In this document: in pieces, positions 47,714-61,132 of the stretch
How positions within the stretch are numbered: position 1 is the first letter of the stretch
Layout of the letters: the number at the start of each line of letters is the position of its first letter
Assembly (NCBI GenBank): GCA_032717465.1
Contig: CM064732.1
Span: 23,750,567-23,814,566, forward strand
Direction of reading: 5' to 3'
From: Coenobita brevimanus
Taxonomy: Eukaryota; Arthropoda; Malacostraca; Decapoda; Coenobitidae
DNA: 64,000 nucleotides
Program-made: the position numbers and the translations under genes
Notes under the pieces: model-generated
The model's database searches: none
Told to the model about the DNA's origin: nothing
The model's input: only the letters and a program-made list of their open reading frames with translations

Positions 47714-48546
47714 AGGTTGATAGATGGTCAACATCTTCAGTATCATGAGGCTTGTTACATCTAATTCTTGGTACTACTGTAGTTATTAGTTTTATTCGTC
47801 CTTACCTGGACTTACTGTACTGAAAGAGTTAATGGAGGCTGCCTCAGAATTGTCCAGTTTGATCAGCCTGTCCTTACTGAATAGCAAGTAGAAGAAAAAA
47901 ATATGAAAGAACTTCCTTTGGCTAGGAAATGAATAACAGCTTTTGATAAAGAAACAGATAGTTAAATGGGAGTAGAAAAACTTGAAAATAAACAAATAGA
48001 GAGACAGAAAAGCAACATACAGTTTTTATCAGTAATCCTTTTCCATGTTTGAGTTTCTCTACGAGTAAGCAACTTGATGTTTCGCGCTGTGGCATCTGTG
48101 GACTTCCTGAGTCAGGGTGAGGCCAGCAGACCTCTTGCAAATTCTGCTGGAGAGGCAGTTCCACATGTAAACAGCGAAGGTGTGACATTGGGCAACACAC
48201 ACAAAGGAAACTCTATGCCGGTGTCCTAAAAGACTGTATGAAAGTTACAGATCAACTGCACCCCGTGAGTGTAACGTCTAAGTTCCCAGTTAAGCATCCA
48301 GGGGTAGTATGGAGTCAATAAGATCAACCTGAAATCCTAATGGTAAATCAACGGACCCACATCTCATATTTCTGATCTTATAAACCAATTTTCAAAGCCG
48401 CCCAACAAACTTGAACTTAACTGCTTAGTTTAGCAAGACCTTAACAGATATTAACAAGGCCTCGGAACGCTGGTATAGAACTATTGCCTGCCGCTGTGTA
48501 TACAAGACATTCCGCCAATAAAATCTTACAACTTTATCTATCTATC

Positions 48547-48547
<1 letters not shown>
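47714..48547. other. No gene recognised
   Basis: Ordinary-looking sequence. Short frames only. Confidence 0.5.
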
Positions 48548-48622
<75 letters not shown>

Positions 48623-48772
48623 CTTCCGGTGGGAAAGGAGGTCCGGATGACGATAATATATATGTATATGTATATGTATCTATCTGTCTATCAGTCTATC
48701 TATCTGTCTATCTATCTATCTATCTAGATACATAATATAGATAGATAGATAGATTTCTTCAAAATAACAGAA
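48548..48772. repeat. (TG)(TA)n and CTAT/GATA repeats
   Basis: TA array to about 48,620, then tatctatctgtct and gatagata tracts up to the LINE's 3' end. Confidence 0.9.
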
Positions 48773-50560
48773 CAGAGGAAGGAAAAACAAATGAATAAAA
48801 AAAATAATCCATACACCAGATTACTGGTGTCCTCTGTTCATAAAATATCTGTAACAGTTAGACTTGAACAGCTGTGGGTTGAAGTTTGGAGGGAAACAAC
48901 TCTGGGGAAGCGAGTTCCAAAGAGATGCACTACGGGGAATGAAAGAATTCTGATAGGCAGAAGTTCTGCAACATGGCTGAGTGACATTCCAGTCATGAGC
49001 GCTACCAGATGCCCATGTAGCACGAGGGAAGGCATGGAGAGGTGGCACCATGGACGCAACTTCGTCTGAGCATTTGCAATAAAAATATCTGTAAAATAAT
49101 GCAAGGGAGGCAACAATCCTTCTTACTTGTCGGGGAGGTAGTTTGTAATGGCAGGGTTGTTAATGATAAACGGCAATGTTCTGAATTTTGTCTAGTTGTT
49201 TTAATGCAACCCCTCCACATCCATTCCACAAGGGTGAGCAATATTCAAGCTGAGTGCACACTTGACTCTTATAAATTATAGCTAATGGCTGGTCAGTGAT
49301 GAAGTTACGGACTCTGTACAATAATCCAAGTTTCTTTGAGGCGGTTATAGCAAGTGATCTAACACGAGAGGTCCAGCTGATGGCATTATTAAGTGAGATG
49401 CCGAGAGTTTCAATACTTTTGGAGATGGGAATATTAGTAGCACTGAAGGTAACATACGAATCTGGCAATATCTCTCTATTAGTAAATTGTATTTATTTAC
49501 TAGCATTAAATGAGACAAGGGTGTTTTGTCCCCATTCGCTGATCGTAGATAGGTCTTGATTTATGGAGATGGCTGTACTGAGTTGTGAGTTAGAGATATT
49601 AGACTTTGTAAATGGGTGTCTGAGTGTGAATGAACTATGTAGTGTTGAGTCATCAGCATATGAGTGGATGGGACTGTGGATGACAGATAAGAGATCCTTA
49701 ATATGAACCAGGAACAGGGTTGCCGCCAGAACTGATCCCTGCGATACGCCGGCGTTGAGTGAAAACTGGAATATACATCATTTACTTTTACTCTTATTTT
49801 CCCGTCACTGAGATATGAGGAAATCAAAGGAACAAAAGACGTCAGTCCATAGCAAGGGAGTTTGGACAGCAGGAATCGGTGCCATACTCTGTTGAAAGCT
49901 TTCGAAATATCAAGAGCTACTGTATGAGTTACTCCATGTAGGTCAGTTAGTTGATGGATGGTATGAGTTAGGAGATTGAGTATGTCAGTGGTGAATCTTA
50001 TGTGGCGAAAACCATATTGTCTATCACTAATTTAGATGTTGGATTCAAGATGTTTAACAATGTGCTTATTAATTAAAGTTTTAAATACCTTACAACAGAA
50101 GATGTGACAGCTATTGGTCTGTAATCAGAGGGGTCAGAGGAACTTCCTTTCTTCGGAACTGGGTTGATATTGGCTTCTTTTCATGAATTTGGGAATGAAG
50201 AAGTACGTATGCATAGTCTGAATAATTTAGCTAGAACAGAGGCAAGTTCAGGGGAACACTTTTTCAAACCAATTGGCGGAATTCCATCTGGGCCTGGAGC
50301 TTTGTTGGTAGGTAAATTGTCTAGGATGGATTTTACGTATCTTGTCTGTATTTTAAGCGGAACAGTTTCGGGAGAGTCATGTCCTAGTACTGGGACGTTC
50401 TGGCTGGCATCGTCCATGATAAAATTTCTGGCAAATTTAGGCAACTGGCAAAAATATCTGCTTTCCCACGTGGATCATTTGTAATGTCGCCATCTGAAGA
50501 TTTTAGTGGGAGAGTGGATGATGACTTGTTAAAGTTATTGTTGAAAGAATGAAGAGTTGA
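48773..50560 (-). pseudogene. Jockey-like LINE, RT to 3' end, minus strand
   Basis: From 50,560 downward: 'NLPTNKAPGPDGIPPIGLKK' (50,290-50,340), 'DPSDYRPIAVTS' (about 50,110-50,145), 'ALDISKAFNRVWHR' (49,880-49,920; first catalytic Asp), YADD at 49,650-49,661 in a shifted frame, 'LSEITASKKLGLLYR' type segment with 'SQVCTQLEYCSPLWNG' (49,220-49,265), 'FYRYFYCKCSDEV' (49,060-49,100) and 'ASLWNSLPQSCFPP' (48,890-48,930). It ends at 'ttctgttatttt' (48,773). Frameshifts near 49,400, 49,700 and 50,170 and a stop after AVYH inactivate it. The endonuclease part is missing; a (TA)n array begins at its truncated 5' edge. It defines the family of the fragments at 1-116 and 1,908-2,395. Confidence 0.85.
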
Positions 50561-50564
50561 TTAG

Positions 50565-50585
50565 AATATATATATATATATATAT

Positions 50586-50651
<66 letters not shown>
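50565..50651. repeat. (TA)n microsatellite
   Basis: TA array with small AAT interruptions between the LINE and inverted repeat family A. Confidence 0.95.
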
Positions 50652-51840
<1,189 letters not shown>

Positions 51841-52830
51841 TATATATATCGGTCCCCTCCCAATCCCGGTTCCAAATCTCCTTTCTCGATCGTCTTCCTT
51901 CATCCTGCGCTATTTTGTTTTCCTTACCTTTCTCTTGATCTTTTGTCCTTGACATCTTTTCACTCCTCACCCTTTCTATTTTACTCTCCTCCTCCTCTTC
52001 TTCCTCCTCCTCCTCCTCCTCCTCCTCCTCCTCCTCCTCCTCTTCTTCCTCCTCCTCCTCCTCCTCCTCCTCCTCCTCCTCCTTCTCTTTTTCCTTCTTT
52101 CCTATCATTTCTTGCGTTTCTCTCCTTTAATATGACTTCCGCTTTCGTCTTTGCACTTACTTCTCTCCTCTTTCCTTCTTCTCCTTTCTCTTGCTCGTTT
52201 TCTCCTGCTGTCCTCTTCTTTCTGTTGTTCCTCCTCTTTCCTCCGTCTCGCTGTTCTCCCCTTCCCCTCTCATCTACTTCTTCCTTCTTCTTCCCTCGTT
52301 TCCCAAGTCATGGTTCTTCTACCACCAGTCTTCACTTTTTTCTCTGTCTCTCTCCATAACTCTTCTCTGCACTTTATCCACACTTTTCCCCTCCTTCCTC
52401 TTATCCCTTTTGCCCTCTGCTTCCCTTCACTTCTGAATATCCTCTATTCCTCCACTCCTTCATCCTTCCCATACTAATCTCTCTTCTCTGTCATTCATTT
52501 CCAGTCTTTGATTAGCATATTTTCATTTGTCTCTCCTTCCTTTCATTATATCTGTCGTCTCTCTGTAAGCCCTCTTCTCCTTCCTTCACGCTTTTGTTTT
52601 CACTCCTCTCCTTTCCCCTCCCCCCTTCTCCAGTTCACACTTCTCTCACACCCCTCTTCTCCTCTCTTCTCTTCTCCTTTCACTCGCCAGGTCTCGTTTC
52701 TCCCTGGCATTGCTGATCTGTTCGTGTCTCTCCTACTTTTCTTCCTTTCTTTCCATCATCATTTTCTCTTGTGATCTTCCGTCTCTCCGCCTCTTGCTTT
52801 CCTCTCCTTCCATACTTAAGCAGTCACCTC
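51841..52830. repeat. Polypyrimidine region with (CCT)n
   Basis: CCT trinucleotide array at about 51,990-52,083 inside 900 bp of C/T-rich sequence. Pro- or Ser-rich frames are artefacts. Confidence 0.85.
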
Positions 52831-52944
52831 TCTTCTATCTTCCATAATATCCTCCTGTCTCTCCTTCTCTGCCTTTCCCCTTTGTTTGTATAATTAAAAA
52901 GCCAAGTATCACCATCCCCCAGAGGGACATGGGTGAGATAGTGG

Positions 52945-52997
<53 letters not shown>

Positions 52998-53140
52998 AGG
53001 GAGGCAATGAATTTAGCACACGTCATTAACTCGTGTAGTTAGCAAGGCAGAGACGAAATGAAGAACAGGTGGAGAAAATAAAATGGCGAAAGTGCAAACA
53101 GACATTATGATACTAAACATCAGGAATAGCAGTCCTGACT

Positions 53141-53196
<56 letters not shown>

Positions 53197-54591
53197 GAGT
53201 GGACATAATTATGAAGTAAGGACGAAAGAGTCTTAAGAGAATGAACAAAAATATGATCCGATGAAAAGGGGGTCAGGCTGCTTATAAAATGGAAAAAGAT
53301 GAATCAAGGATGGTGAAGGGATAAAATAACTAAAGGACAAATGAAACAAGTACGAAAAGGATTAAGCAGGCATATAGGAATGGACAAATGAAGAAGTAAC
53401 AAAGTCTTAAATACACTTAACAGAGAATTGACATAAAGTTCCAAATAGATGACTCATAAAAACTAGGTATGGGTGAGAAAAAAGTATTTCTCTGAGCCTT
53501 TGATTACAATGGTGTTTATACCTCCAGCCAGGGAAGTGCAAAGGGGCACTGTCTGTAAAATCATGATGCGGCAAAATTTTAACCCTCGAAAATGTTTCAA
53601 AAATTGCGGAAACTCCTACCTGAATATTTTATGATTTCTGCGAAGCAGAGTGGAATCATTTTCGGTGTCTCTCCTTAAACCGTTGCGCAAGATTCATCTT
53701 GTGTGTGGGGGGGGTAGGGGGGTTTATGCGTTCTCCTAGGCTATATGATGGGTTTTAATGAAACTTCCTGGGTGAGATCGTCTGGTTACTCCGAAGGTCT
53801 TCCACTATATACAGTGTTCTAACCATGTATGTAGAAGAGTCAACCCCTCACCCAATGAAAAATGTATTTTAAAAAATAGCTAAATGAAGGCAGATATGGC
53901 TTTGAAGTTTTAGCACATGCTCTACGATGGCCTCTCCTTTGCAACGCAGTGTTTGGGGAGCATGGCCTCCCAATGATGCTAGGGTAGGTCAGCCCCCGTA
54001 CCAAAATTAAACACTATCACAAATGGAGGAAAGTGAGCACATACAGTTCAGCCAAACTTCTCTTGTCAGTTCATCTGCTGCCTTGATAATGTCTTCCTCT
54101 ATATAAAATTCCCCACTATTATTTTATGGGGAAGGAGTGCTGATATCAGTTTGATACATTTGTACAGGTTGTATTGTGGTCTCTCATCCTGTATATACTA
54201 ATACAACAATTGCTACTACTACTCTTTAACTACGGCTCAATAAATATGTCCTGGGATATAGCTCCTTCACACATGCCACCACTGCGCTCATGTCAATTTT
54301 ACTTCGAGATACTAGCTTCTTTTATGAGGCAGTAATAATGTTTTGTAATTCTTTAAAAGCGGCATGCATACTGCAGTATTGGGTATGCAGTTACCATGGT
54401 TTCTCTGAATGCACAGAAAGAGTTTGCACATCTACTTCATTGTAAGAACAGAAATTTTTTGTGAACAAATTTTAGTTGAATCCTCCGTTTCTGGACCTCT
54501 TATCTTATTTTTTTTCTTTTGGAGCAGTATTATTTTTTCTGTAAATTCACCAAAGACTGTAAAGGGCTAGAGATATCTATATCTATATCTA

Positions 54592-54647
<56 letters not shown>

Positions 54648-54734
54648 TGTATATAAGTTACGTTCTTTGTTTATTGTTTGTTTGTACTTCAGTCACACCC
54701 AAACAAAGGTCCAGAGACCCCTAGACCCATGTAG
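52831..54734. other. No gene; GA, TC and TA arrays
   Basis: (GA)n at 52,950-52,994, (TC)n at 53,145-53,191 and (TA)n at 54,597-54,646. The part at 53,480-54,300 is ordinary-complexity sequence without recognised domains. Confidence 0.6.
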
Positions 54735-57671
54735 ATTAGGGTGGAGTGAAAACAGGGGTTGAAAAATCAAATCAAGGATTTATTGGATGTAATACCTACC
54801 AAAAGTTGCCAATGCTATTACTAATGAATAATAGCACTGGCCACTTTTGGTATAAATTTTTACTGAAATAGGACTAAATTTTCTGCCCTCTACCATCTTT
54901 TTTTTTTTTTTTTTTACCAATCTGTGACACAAATGACACAAATCCTTGGCACTCATTGTATTATACAGTATATAATACAGTTATACATTATACAAATATA
55001 CATGACCCAATATGTGCAGCTTAAACCATCAAGCACAACACTTAAACAAATCTACAAAGGTACTATGTGTTGTGATATTCACTCTTAGTGTTAAATGTTG
55101 GCTTGATAGCTCGAGCATATATTCTTGTTCGAATAAAGCCATCCCTTGCTTTTTGACTCACAACAGCTATTGATGCCTCTGTGACTGCCTCTACGCACTT
55201 TTCCACTACTTGTGTATGACGTGGAAAACGTGGAATTTCAGTGGCAGGACTTGCTTTGTTACGAACCGCACTTTCCAGGTCAGCATAGGAGATTGATTTT
55301 GAGATTGGAAATTCAGGCAGGACATAGTTCTGTCAGTCAATCAAATCAATGTACTCCTCGGCATTGAGATTGAGGTGGTACTCGAAAACATCTGATACCA
55401 AGTTGACGTGTCTTGGAGGCTTGACCTCACATGATTTGTCAAATGCCCAGCTCCCTGATATTTTGTCGCTCGTTTGTTACCATGGTCAGCAAAATGTTCT
55501 CAGGGTGGCCATAGTAGCCATTTCGCTAAACCAATGGATCAACTAAAGCTTTCAGATCTTGCAAAAGGTATCTTGACCTCTTAATCTGTATCCACAGGTC
55601 CTTAGAGCCATCCTTGCATGAATGTTTGGACTTGATCGTGAACCAGACTGGAGTGTAAACCTTCAGAATGAATTCAACAGTTGTTCTGAGATTACCACTA
55701 AGCCTTTCTGTCGAAACATACAAATGCAGAACTCGATTGGCCAGAGTAACTCAACGAGTTTTTCTGGCTGACAGTGTGACAAAGAGACAAAGCAATTACC
55801 AGGGATTACTACTTGGCAAATATCCAGTTAATACTGCTGATCCGAACTCAGATCTTCAATGATGACATCCAGAAATTCACATGTTATTGGCCCAAAAGCA
55901 ACAATTAACATTTCCTTACAATTTCCCAATTAAGAACCGATTGACCATGAGAAACTTCTTGGTCCTGTCATGCAATCATCCACCTGTTCGAACAAATGAC
56001 GTAGAGGAAGTTCATTTGCATTGAGAAGGCAAACAAACCACTACAGAGGACGTTTGACATGTTCTTCAAAGCATCTTATAACACCGTCCTTCTTCCCCGC
56101 GTTCACTGCAGTGCCATCACATCCACTTGCCACCAGCTTCTGAACGTCAGTGCTATTTTCACCAAGAAAATGGGTGATGGCCAGCGTTATGCTTGCAGAA
56201 CTGCCACTTTCAGCTTTAATGTGACCAAGATAGCTGGAGCCAGGGTCCTGTACCAGTGATATATGTTCCTCTACAGTCACTTTCCAGTGAGTTGTACCAT
56301 CAGCCCTTTCGAGGGGCAGTGTTTTAATCTTTCTGCCCTCAAAATATAGGCCCTGTATGGCCCTGTATTTTAGCAATAAGACTTGCCACTTTGGCACTGA
56401 TGGTTTCACGATACTTCTGGTGTTCTCTTCTGACTTTGCTTCAAATCGATGACATCACTGCAGTCCTCAAATGTTACTATGCCATAGTCTTCCAAGACTG
56501 CAGATGCAATCTCTACCGCTGCTCTGTCTGAAACTGCATGTCGCTCTGAAGCCCTCGCAGTACTCTCTAGCTGATGCCTCTGCTGTGATGCTGCTTGAGA
56601 AGTACATGCAGCAGTAGAAGGGTGTAATGCTTGCTAAGTACATGCAACAGTAGCATATGATATTTCAGTGTCACTATCCGTGCTTTCACTAGATTCACCT
56701 TCTGCAGAACTGCTAAAGCTGCTTTCATTTTTCTTTGATGTCGATGAACTGGCACTAGCTTCAAGGTGATACTGGGCTAGCTTGTCTTGTTCCTTCGACT
56801 TTCTTCTCAGACGCTCCTGTAACCTCCTTATGGCTATGATGTCAAGTGGCCCTATCATTATCTTGCGTGTGGTTCGTTGATCTTGAAGAAAATACAGTTC
56901 AGAAATTGGAACCTGGCAAGACTTTGCACAGGAACATGATGAATGGTTAGCACATTTCCATGCTGCACTGTCGAAAATCTTCCTGGCTTGCTCCGTGAAT
57001 TCGGTGACTTTCCGATCAAACTGTTTATTTCTTTGCGACATTGGGATCTCACAAGTTTGAGATATTTATCTTGGTGATTTCATATCAACTGTATATACTG
57101 GAATTGATGTCACAGCATGTACTGATGCTCGGGTCCAAATTTCTTTAATTTTGACAGCCAGGTTATCAGACACTTCTGCAACAGTTGGTTCTTTTTTTGA
57201 ATTACCCTTTAATTTCAATCTGACCCACTGATAGTCCATAACCATGTCATCAATGGTTGGCAACCTGGGCTAGTTCATTCTATGAGGATTACCGAAAATT
57301 TGGCCTGCTGGAGGTTTTCTCGGATGACGCTCAACCATCTTGTCACCATGCTTCAACACTCAAACTACATGAGAAATGCAACAGAACATAGTAATCTTAA
57401 CAAACAAGAAGGATTAAATGCATTATTTAACATATACACTCAGATACTCATAAAACACTTGGAAAGAATGTATCTGAAACCTTATTTGCCTTGTCCTAAT
57501 GTTTTTGATATGACTGAACATGTCCCGGCATATAAAATTAGCAGTTTTGCTAGAAGGCAGAAAATGTTGGTTTAAGAATGCCAAATTTTACATGGAAGAG
57601 ATGTGGGACAAATGACAACTTTTAGGGGGTAAAACATAATTCAATTTTTCATTATTTCACTCCACCCTAAT
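54735..57671 (-). mobile_element. TIR-bounded element carrying a degenerate uncharacterised protein (2.94 kb)
   Basis: Perfect 17-bp inverted termini: ATTAGGGTGGAGTGAAA at 54,735-54,751 and its complement at 57,655-57,671. Similarity continues inward (ttgaaaaatcaaa versus its complement). The only coding content is one long minus-strand pseudogene that fills 55,040-57,263. This layout is that of a cut-and-paste DNA transposon. The target duplication is uncertain (TA or AT are both possible from the palindromic edge). A hairpin ('aaaagttgccaatgctatta' with its downstream complement) and a T run (54,899-54,917) lie in the left subterminal part. Confidence 0.7.
55040..57263 (-). pseudogene. Degenerate protein with CDGT motif, possible transposase-like
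   Basis: Minus-strand order: 'MPTIDDMVMDYQWVRLKLKG' (57,263 on); one TAA break at 57,063; a Cys cluster 'CANHSSCSCAKSCQVP' (about 56,920-56,970); 'DQRTTRKIMIGPLDI' (56,850-56,890); a Ser/Glu-rich acidic linker (56,660-56,740); 'LYFEGRKIKTLPLERADG' (56,310-56,360); 'GSSYLGHIKAESGSS' (56,205-56,250); 'LVASGCDGTAVNAGKKDGVI' (56,080-56,140); and a long C-terminal part with 'IPRFPRHTQVVEKCVEAVTE' (about 55,190-55,250) and 'KARDGFIRTRIYARAIKPTF' (55,090-55,150). From memory, similar predicted proteins occur in many copies in arthropod, cnidarian and mollusc genomes without assigned function. The CDGT-x-VN segment recalls the RNase H-like core of hAT transposases, but this is inference. Many stops and shifts. 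Confidence 0.65.
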
Positions 57672-57707
57672 GTATATTCTGCACCCGAGTGACCCAAGGA
57701 TGTGTTT

Positions 57708-59718
57708 TAGGTGCGTCAGGAGGATGAAAGAAGGGCAGAATATAAGAGGGAAGTGGAGGAGCGATTGGGTAAATATGGATTGGAGCAGATGGGGGACATG
57801 GAAGGTGTGTGCAAGATATTCAAAGAAGAAATCTGTGCAGCATGTGAGGTGGTGTGTGGGGTGAAGAGAAGACGAAAGAGGGTGCAGGGAACAGCATGGT
57901 GGAATGAAGAGGTGAGACAGACTGTGGCACAAAAGAAGAAAGCATATAGTGAGTGGATGAGAAACAGGGGCATGGAAGAAGCTGAGGGACGGAAGAGAGA
58001 GGTGAAAAGAATAGTAAGAGAGAGTAAGAAGAGAGTGGATGAGGAATATGGAAGCTTGGGTGTAAAGTGGAGGGAATGTAATAAAATGTTCTGGACAGAG
58101 GTAAAGAGAGTTAGACAGGGTGCCAAAGAAGTTAGTTGGAGAGTGAAAGATAATGATGGTAGATTACTAGTGGAGAAGGGAGAAAAAGTAAGTAGATAGA
58201 GAGAACACTTGAACGAATTGTTCAACATAGAGAATGAAAGTAATGCGAGTATAAGTGGCTGGGGAATGGCTGGGAGACAGAGGGATGTGAGAAGAGAGGA
58301 AAAAATCAGTAGGATAGAAGCGATAAAGAAAGTTAAAATGGGGAAAGCCGGCTGATTGGAAGTCAGGTATAATTATTCCCCGGTACAAAGAAAAAGGGGA
58401 AGAAGTATGTGGTAATCATAGGGGCATTTGTCTTCTTAGTATAATAAGAAAAGTATACGGTAGGATACTTATTGACAGAGTTAGGGAAATAACAGAGGAA
58501 TTAGTTGGAGAAGAACAGGGAGGTTTTAGGAAGAGAAGAGGTTGTGTAGATCAGATAATCATTCTTAGATCTTTAGTGGAAAAGTTTCTAGAGAAGGGAA
58601 AGAAGTTGTATGCGACCTTCATGGATTTAAAGAAAGCATATGACAGGGTGGATAGACAGGGATTGTGGAAAGTATTAAGAATATATGGAGTAGATGGGAA
58701 GGTGTTGAATGCCGTGAAGAATATGTATGAGGTTGCTAATGCTGCAGTGCGTGTGATTAGTGAACCGAGTAAAATTTTTCTATGTGAAGGATGGATTGAA
58801 ACAGGGAAGTGTCATATCTCCGTGGTTGTTCAATCTACATATGGATGGGGTTATAAAAAGAGATACAAGGTAGGGCAGTGGATGTTGAAACAGCCTTAGT
58901 GAGAGAGGGCAGTGTTTGGAAACTCCCTGTACTGTTGTTTGCAGATGATACTGTGTTGTTAAGTGAAGGCAAAGGGGAGCTGCAAGGCTATGTGGATGAG
59001 TTGTGGCGAGTATGTAAGAAACGGAATCAAAAGGTGAATGTAGGGAAGAGTAAAGTTATGGTCTTCGAGCCAGGTTTAGTCAGTGAATGTACTGTACTGT
59101 ACAATGAGGTTGGATGAGGAGGAAATGGAAAATGTGAGCGCGTTTAAGTACTTGGGTAGTGCGATGAGTAAGGATGGAAGTTTAGAGGGTGAAGTGTTTG
59201 AAACGGTACAACAAGGAAGAAAGGTTGCTGGTTCCTCGAAAACAGTGATGAGAAACAAGGAGGTGAGCATGGAAGTGAAAAAGTTACTACATGACAGTTT
59301 TGTGATACCAACTCTAACGTGTGGAAGTGAAGCTTGGACCTTGCTGGGGGGACAGAAGTCAAGAGTGAGAGGTGTGGAAATGAGTTATTTGAGAGGACCA
59401 TGTGGAGTCACATGGAGAGAGAAGGTGACAAATGAGGAAGTGAAGGATCGTTGTGGTGTGGATGTGGATGTGAGAGGAAGAGTTAGGAGAAACACATTGA
59501 GGTGATTTGGCTATGTGGAGAGGATAGAGAGTGAAAGACTAATGAAGAGAGTGTATGTGAGTGAGGTGAAGGGGGAGAGAGGGAGGGGGAGGCCAAGTAT
59601 GAGATTGAGGGATGGAGTGGAGAGGTGTATGAGAGAGGGAGATGTGAGCTGGGAGCAGGGCAATGAAATGGCTAGTGACAGGGCGACATGGAGGCGATTT
59701 GTTTGTGGCCACCCTTAG
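57708..59718 (+). pseudogene. 5'-truncated second copy of the 26-29 kb LINE
   Basis: Begins in the region between endonuclease and RT ('EYKREVEERLGKYGLEQMGD'), keeps 'TAWWNEEVRQTVAQKKKAYS' that the other copy has partly lost, then RT: 'GGFRKRRGCVDQI' (58,520-58,560), 'TFMDLKKAYDRVD' (58,617-58,655), 'LLFADDTVLLSE' (58,935-58,970) and 'FKYLGSAMSKDG' (59,140-59,175). C-terminal 'RVYVSEVKGERGRGRPSMRL' (about 59,545-59,605) runs to the stop at 59,718. A deletion of roughly 100 bp removes the 'APGIDEV' to 'PEDW' segment near 58,345; several frameshifts and a stop at 58,197. It starts 36 bp after the right TIR of the preceding element. Confidence 0.85.
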
Positions 59719-60134
59719 AGTATTTAAACATCTGGCAATAGATATATAGACAGGAAATATAAATTTGGGTCATATGAGGTCACAAATAGAGTGTTCGCCT
59801 TTTTGGCCCAGGCAACGCCAGGTACCACTGCAGCCCAATTTTTGGCATGAGACTCGACCTCCAGTTCGGACATAAGCTATGTGAGGTCGACCTCCGGGTT
59901 CATCTGATGTCACTCGTCGGAAGTCATTTGCGGTCACCAGTAACCGTAAACAAGTGCACACAAGTAATGTGCGTTAGTCACGAAAGCTGAAATAGAAAGT
60001 TCCTGGACCTCTTACAATCTCTCTTCAAAAGCATAAGAAGTACATGCTCCTTCTGGAGTAGAAAGATTGAACTAAAACAAATAGGATTACAGTGTTAACC
60101 TTTTTCGTCCGGTCAACACGGGGTACTCCCGCTA

Positions 60135-60197
<63 letters not shown>

Positions 60198-60228
60198 TAT
60201 GTATATACTCTGCATTCTGTGGAGTTCT

Positions 60229-60284
<56 letters not shown>

Positions 60285-60289
60285 GGTGG
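59719..60289. other. No gene; two (TA)n arrays
   Basis: TA arrays at 60,138-60,195 and 60,233-60,281. The sequence between 59,740 and 60,130 is unassigned. Confidence 0.6.
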
Positions 60290-60982
60290 GGGGATCTAGA
60301 TGGTTGTCATTTCAGGCCGTTCGAGATAGAGACTTGAAATTTTCAGGAATGATGTATATTGGTTGCAGGTTTCTTTTAGCACTTTTTTTTTTTACCTCTA
60401 ACACTAGCGCCCTTAATGTTAGTCTATGTTATTTTATCAATTCTTGCTCTCCTGTGCAGCAGAAATTACTGAATTAATTGCTTTGCAAATGTTCCAATAT
60501 GTACTTGTCAGTATATACTAGTGCACTTGGGTATTGATACTGAGATCCAACTAATACTTTTCGAGATTTTGAGGAAAATAAAAATGGCCACTTCATGCCT
60601 GTATGTGCAAATTGGAAAATATTTGATCAATTTCGATCAAACTCGGTGGAAATGTCGTAGGTAATGAGTGAACGTGATCTGATGGTATGAATGACTCTGA
60701 TCTGAAGGTCACAGGTCAAAATTCGTAAAAAATTTTGAGTCATACCAAAAGTCCCTTAGGTCTTCATTGAAAACAAATGAATTTTCAGAATCCCATGAGT
60801 GTTTGCATTTTAAGATTTTATATCATCAGGTATGGCAAATAATTATGTTTTGATGCTTTTTGACAATTTTTTTTTACAAATGTGGAGTTGTTTTTGTCAT
60901 TCTAATCGGAAATGTGTCATTGTCATCTGGAGTGTGTGTGTGTTTTTTTTAAGCTTCAGCAGTTTCAGAATTCTAGGTGTTA

Positions 60983-61018
<36 letters not shown>

Positions 61019-61031
61019 GCGGCAGCAGCAT

Positions 61032-61067
<36 letters not shown>

Positions 61068-61132
61068 GAATAATAATAATAATAATAACGATAATAATAA
61101 TAATAATAATAATAACTAATTACCAATTTAAT
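60290..61132. other. No gene; ATT/ATC/AAT trinucleotide arrays
   Basis: (ATT)n at 60,979-61,018, (ATC)n at 61,030-61,066 and (AAT)n at 61,068-61,115. Upstream text with 'gatcaaactcggtgg' and 'aggtcaca' resembles the monomer style of 33-36 kb loosely. Confidence 0.6.
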
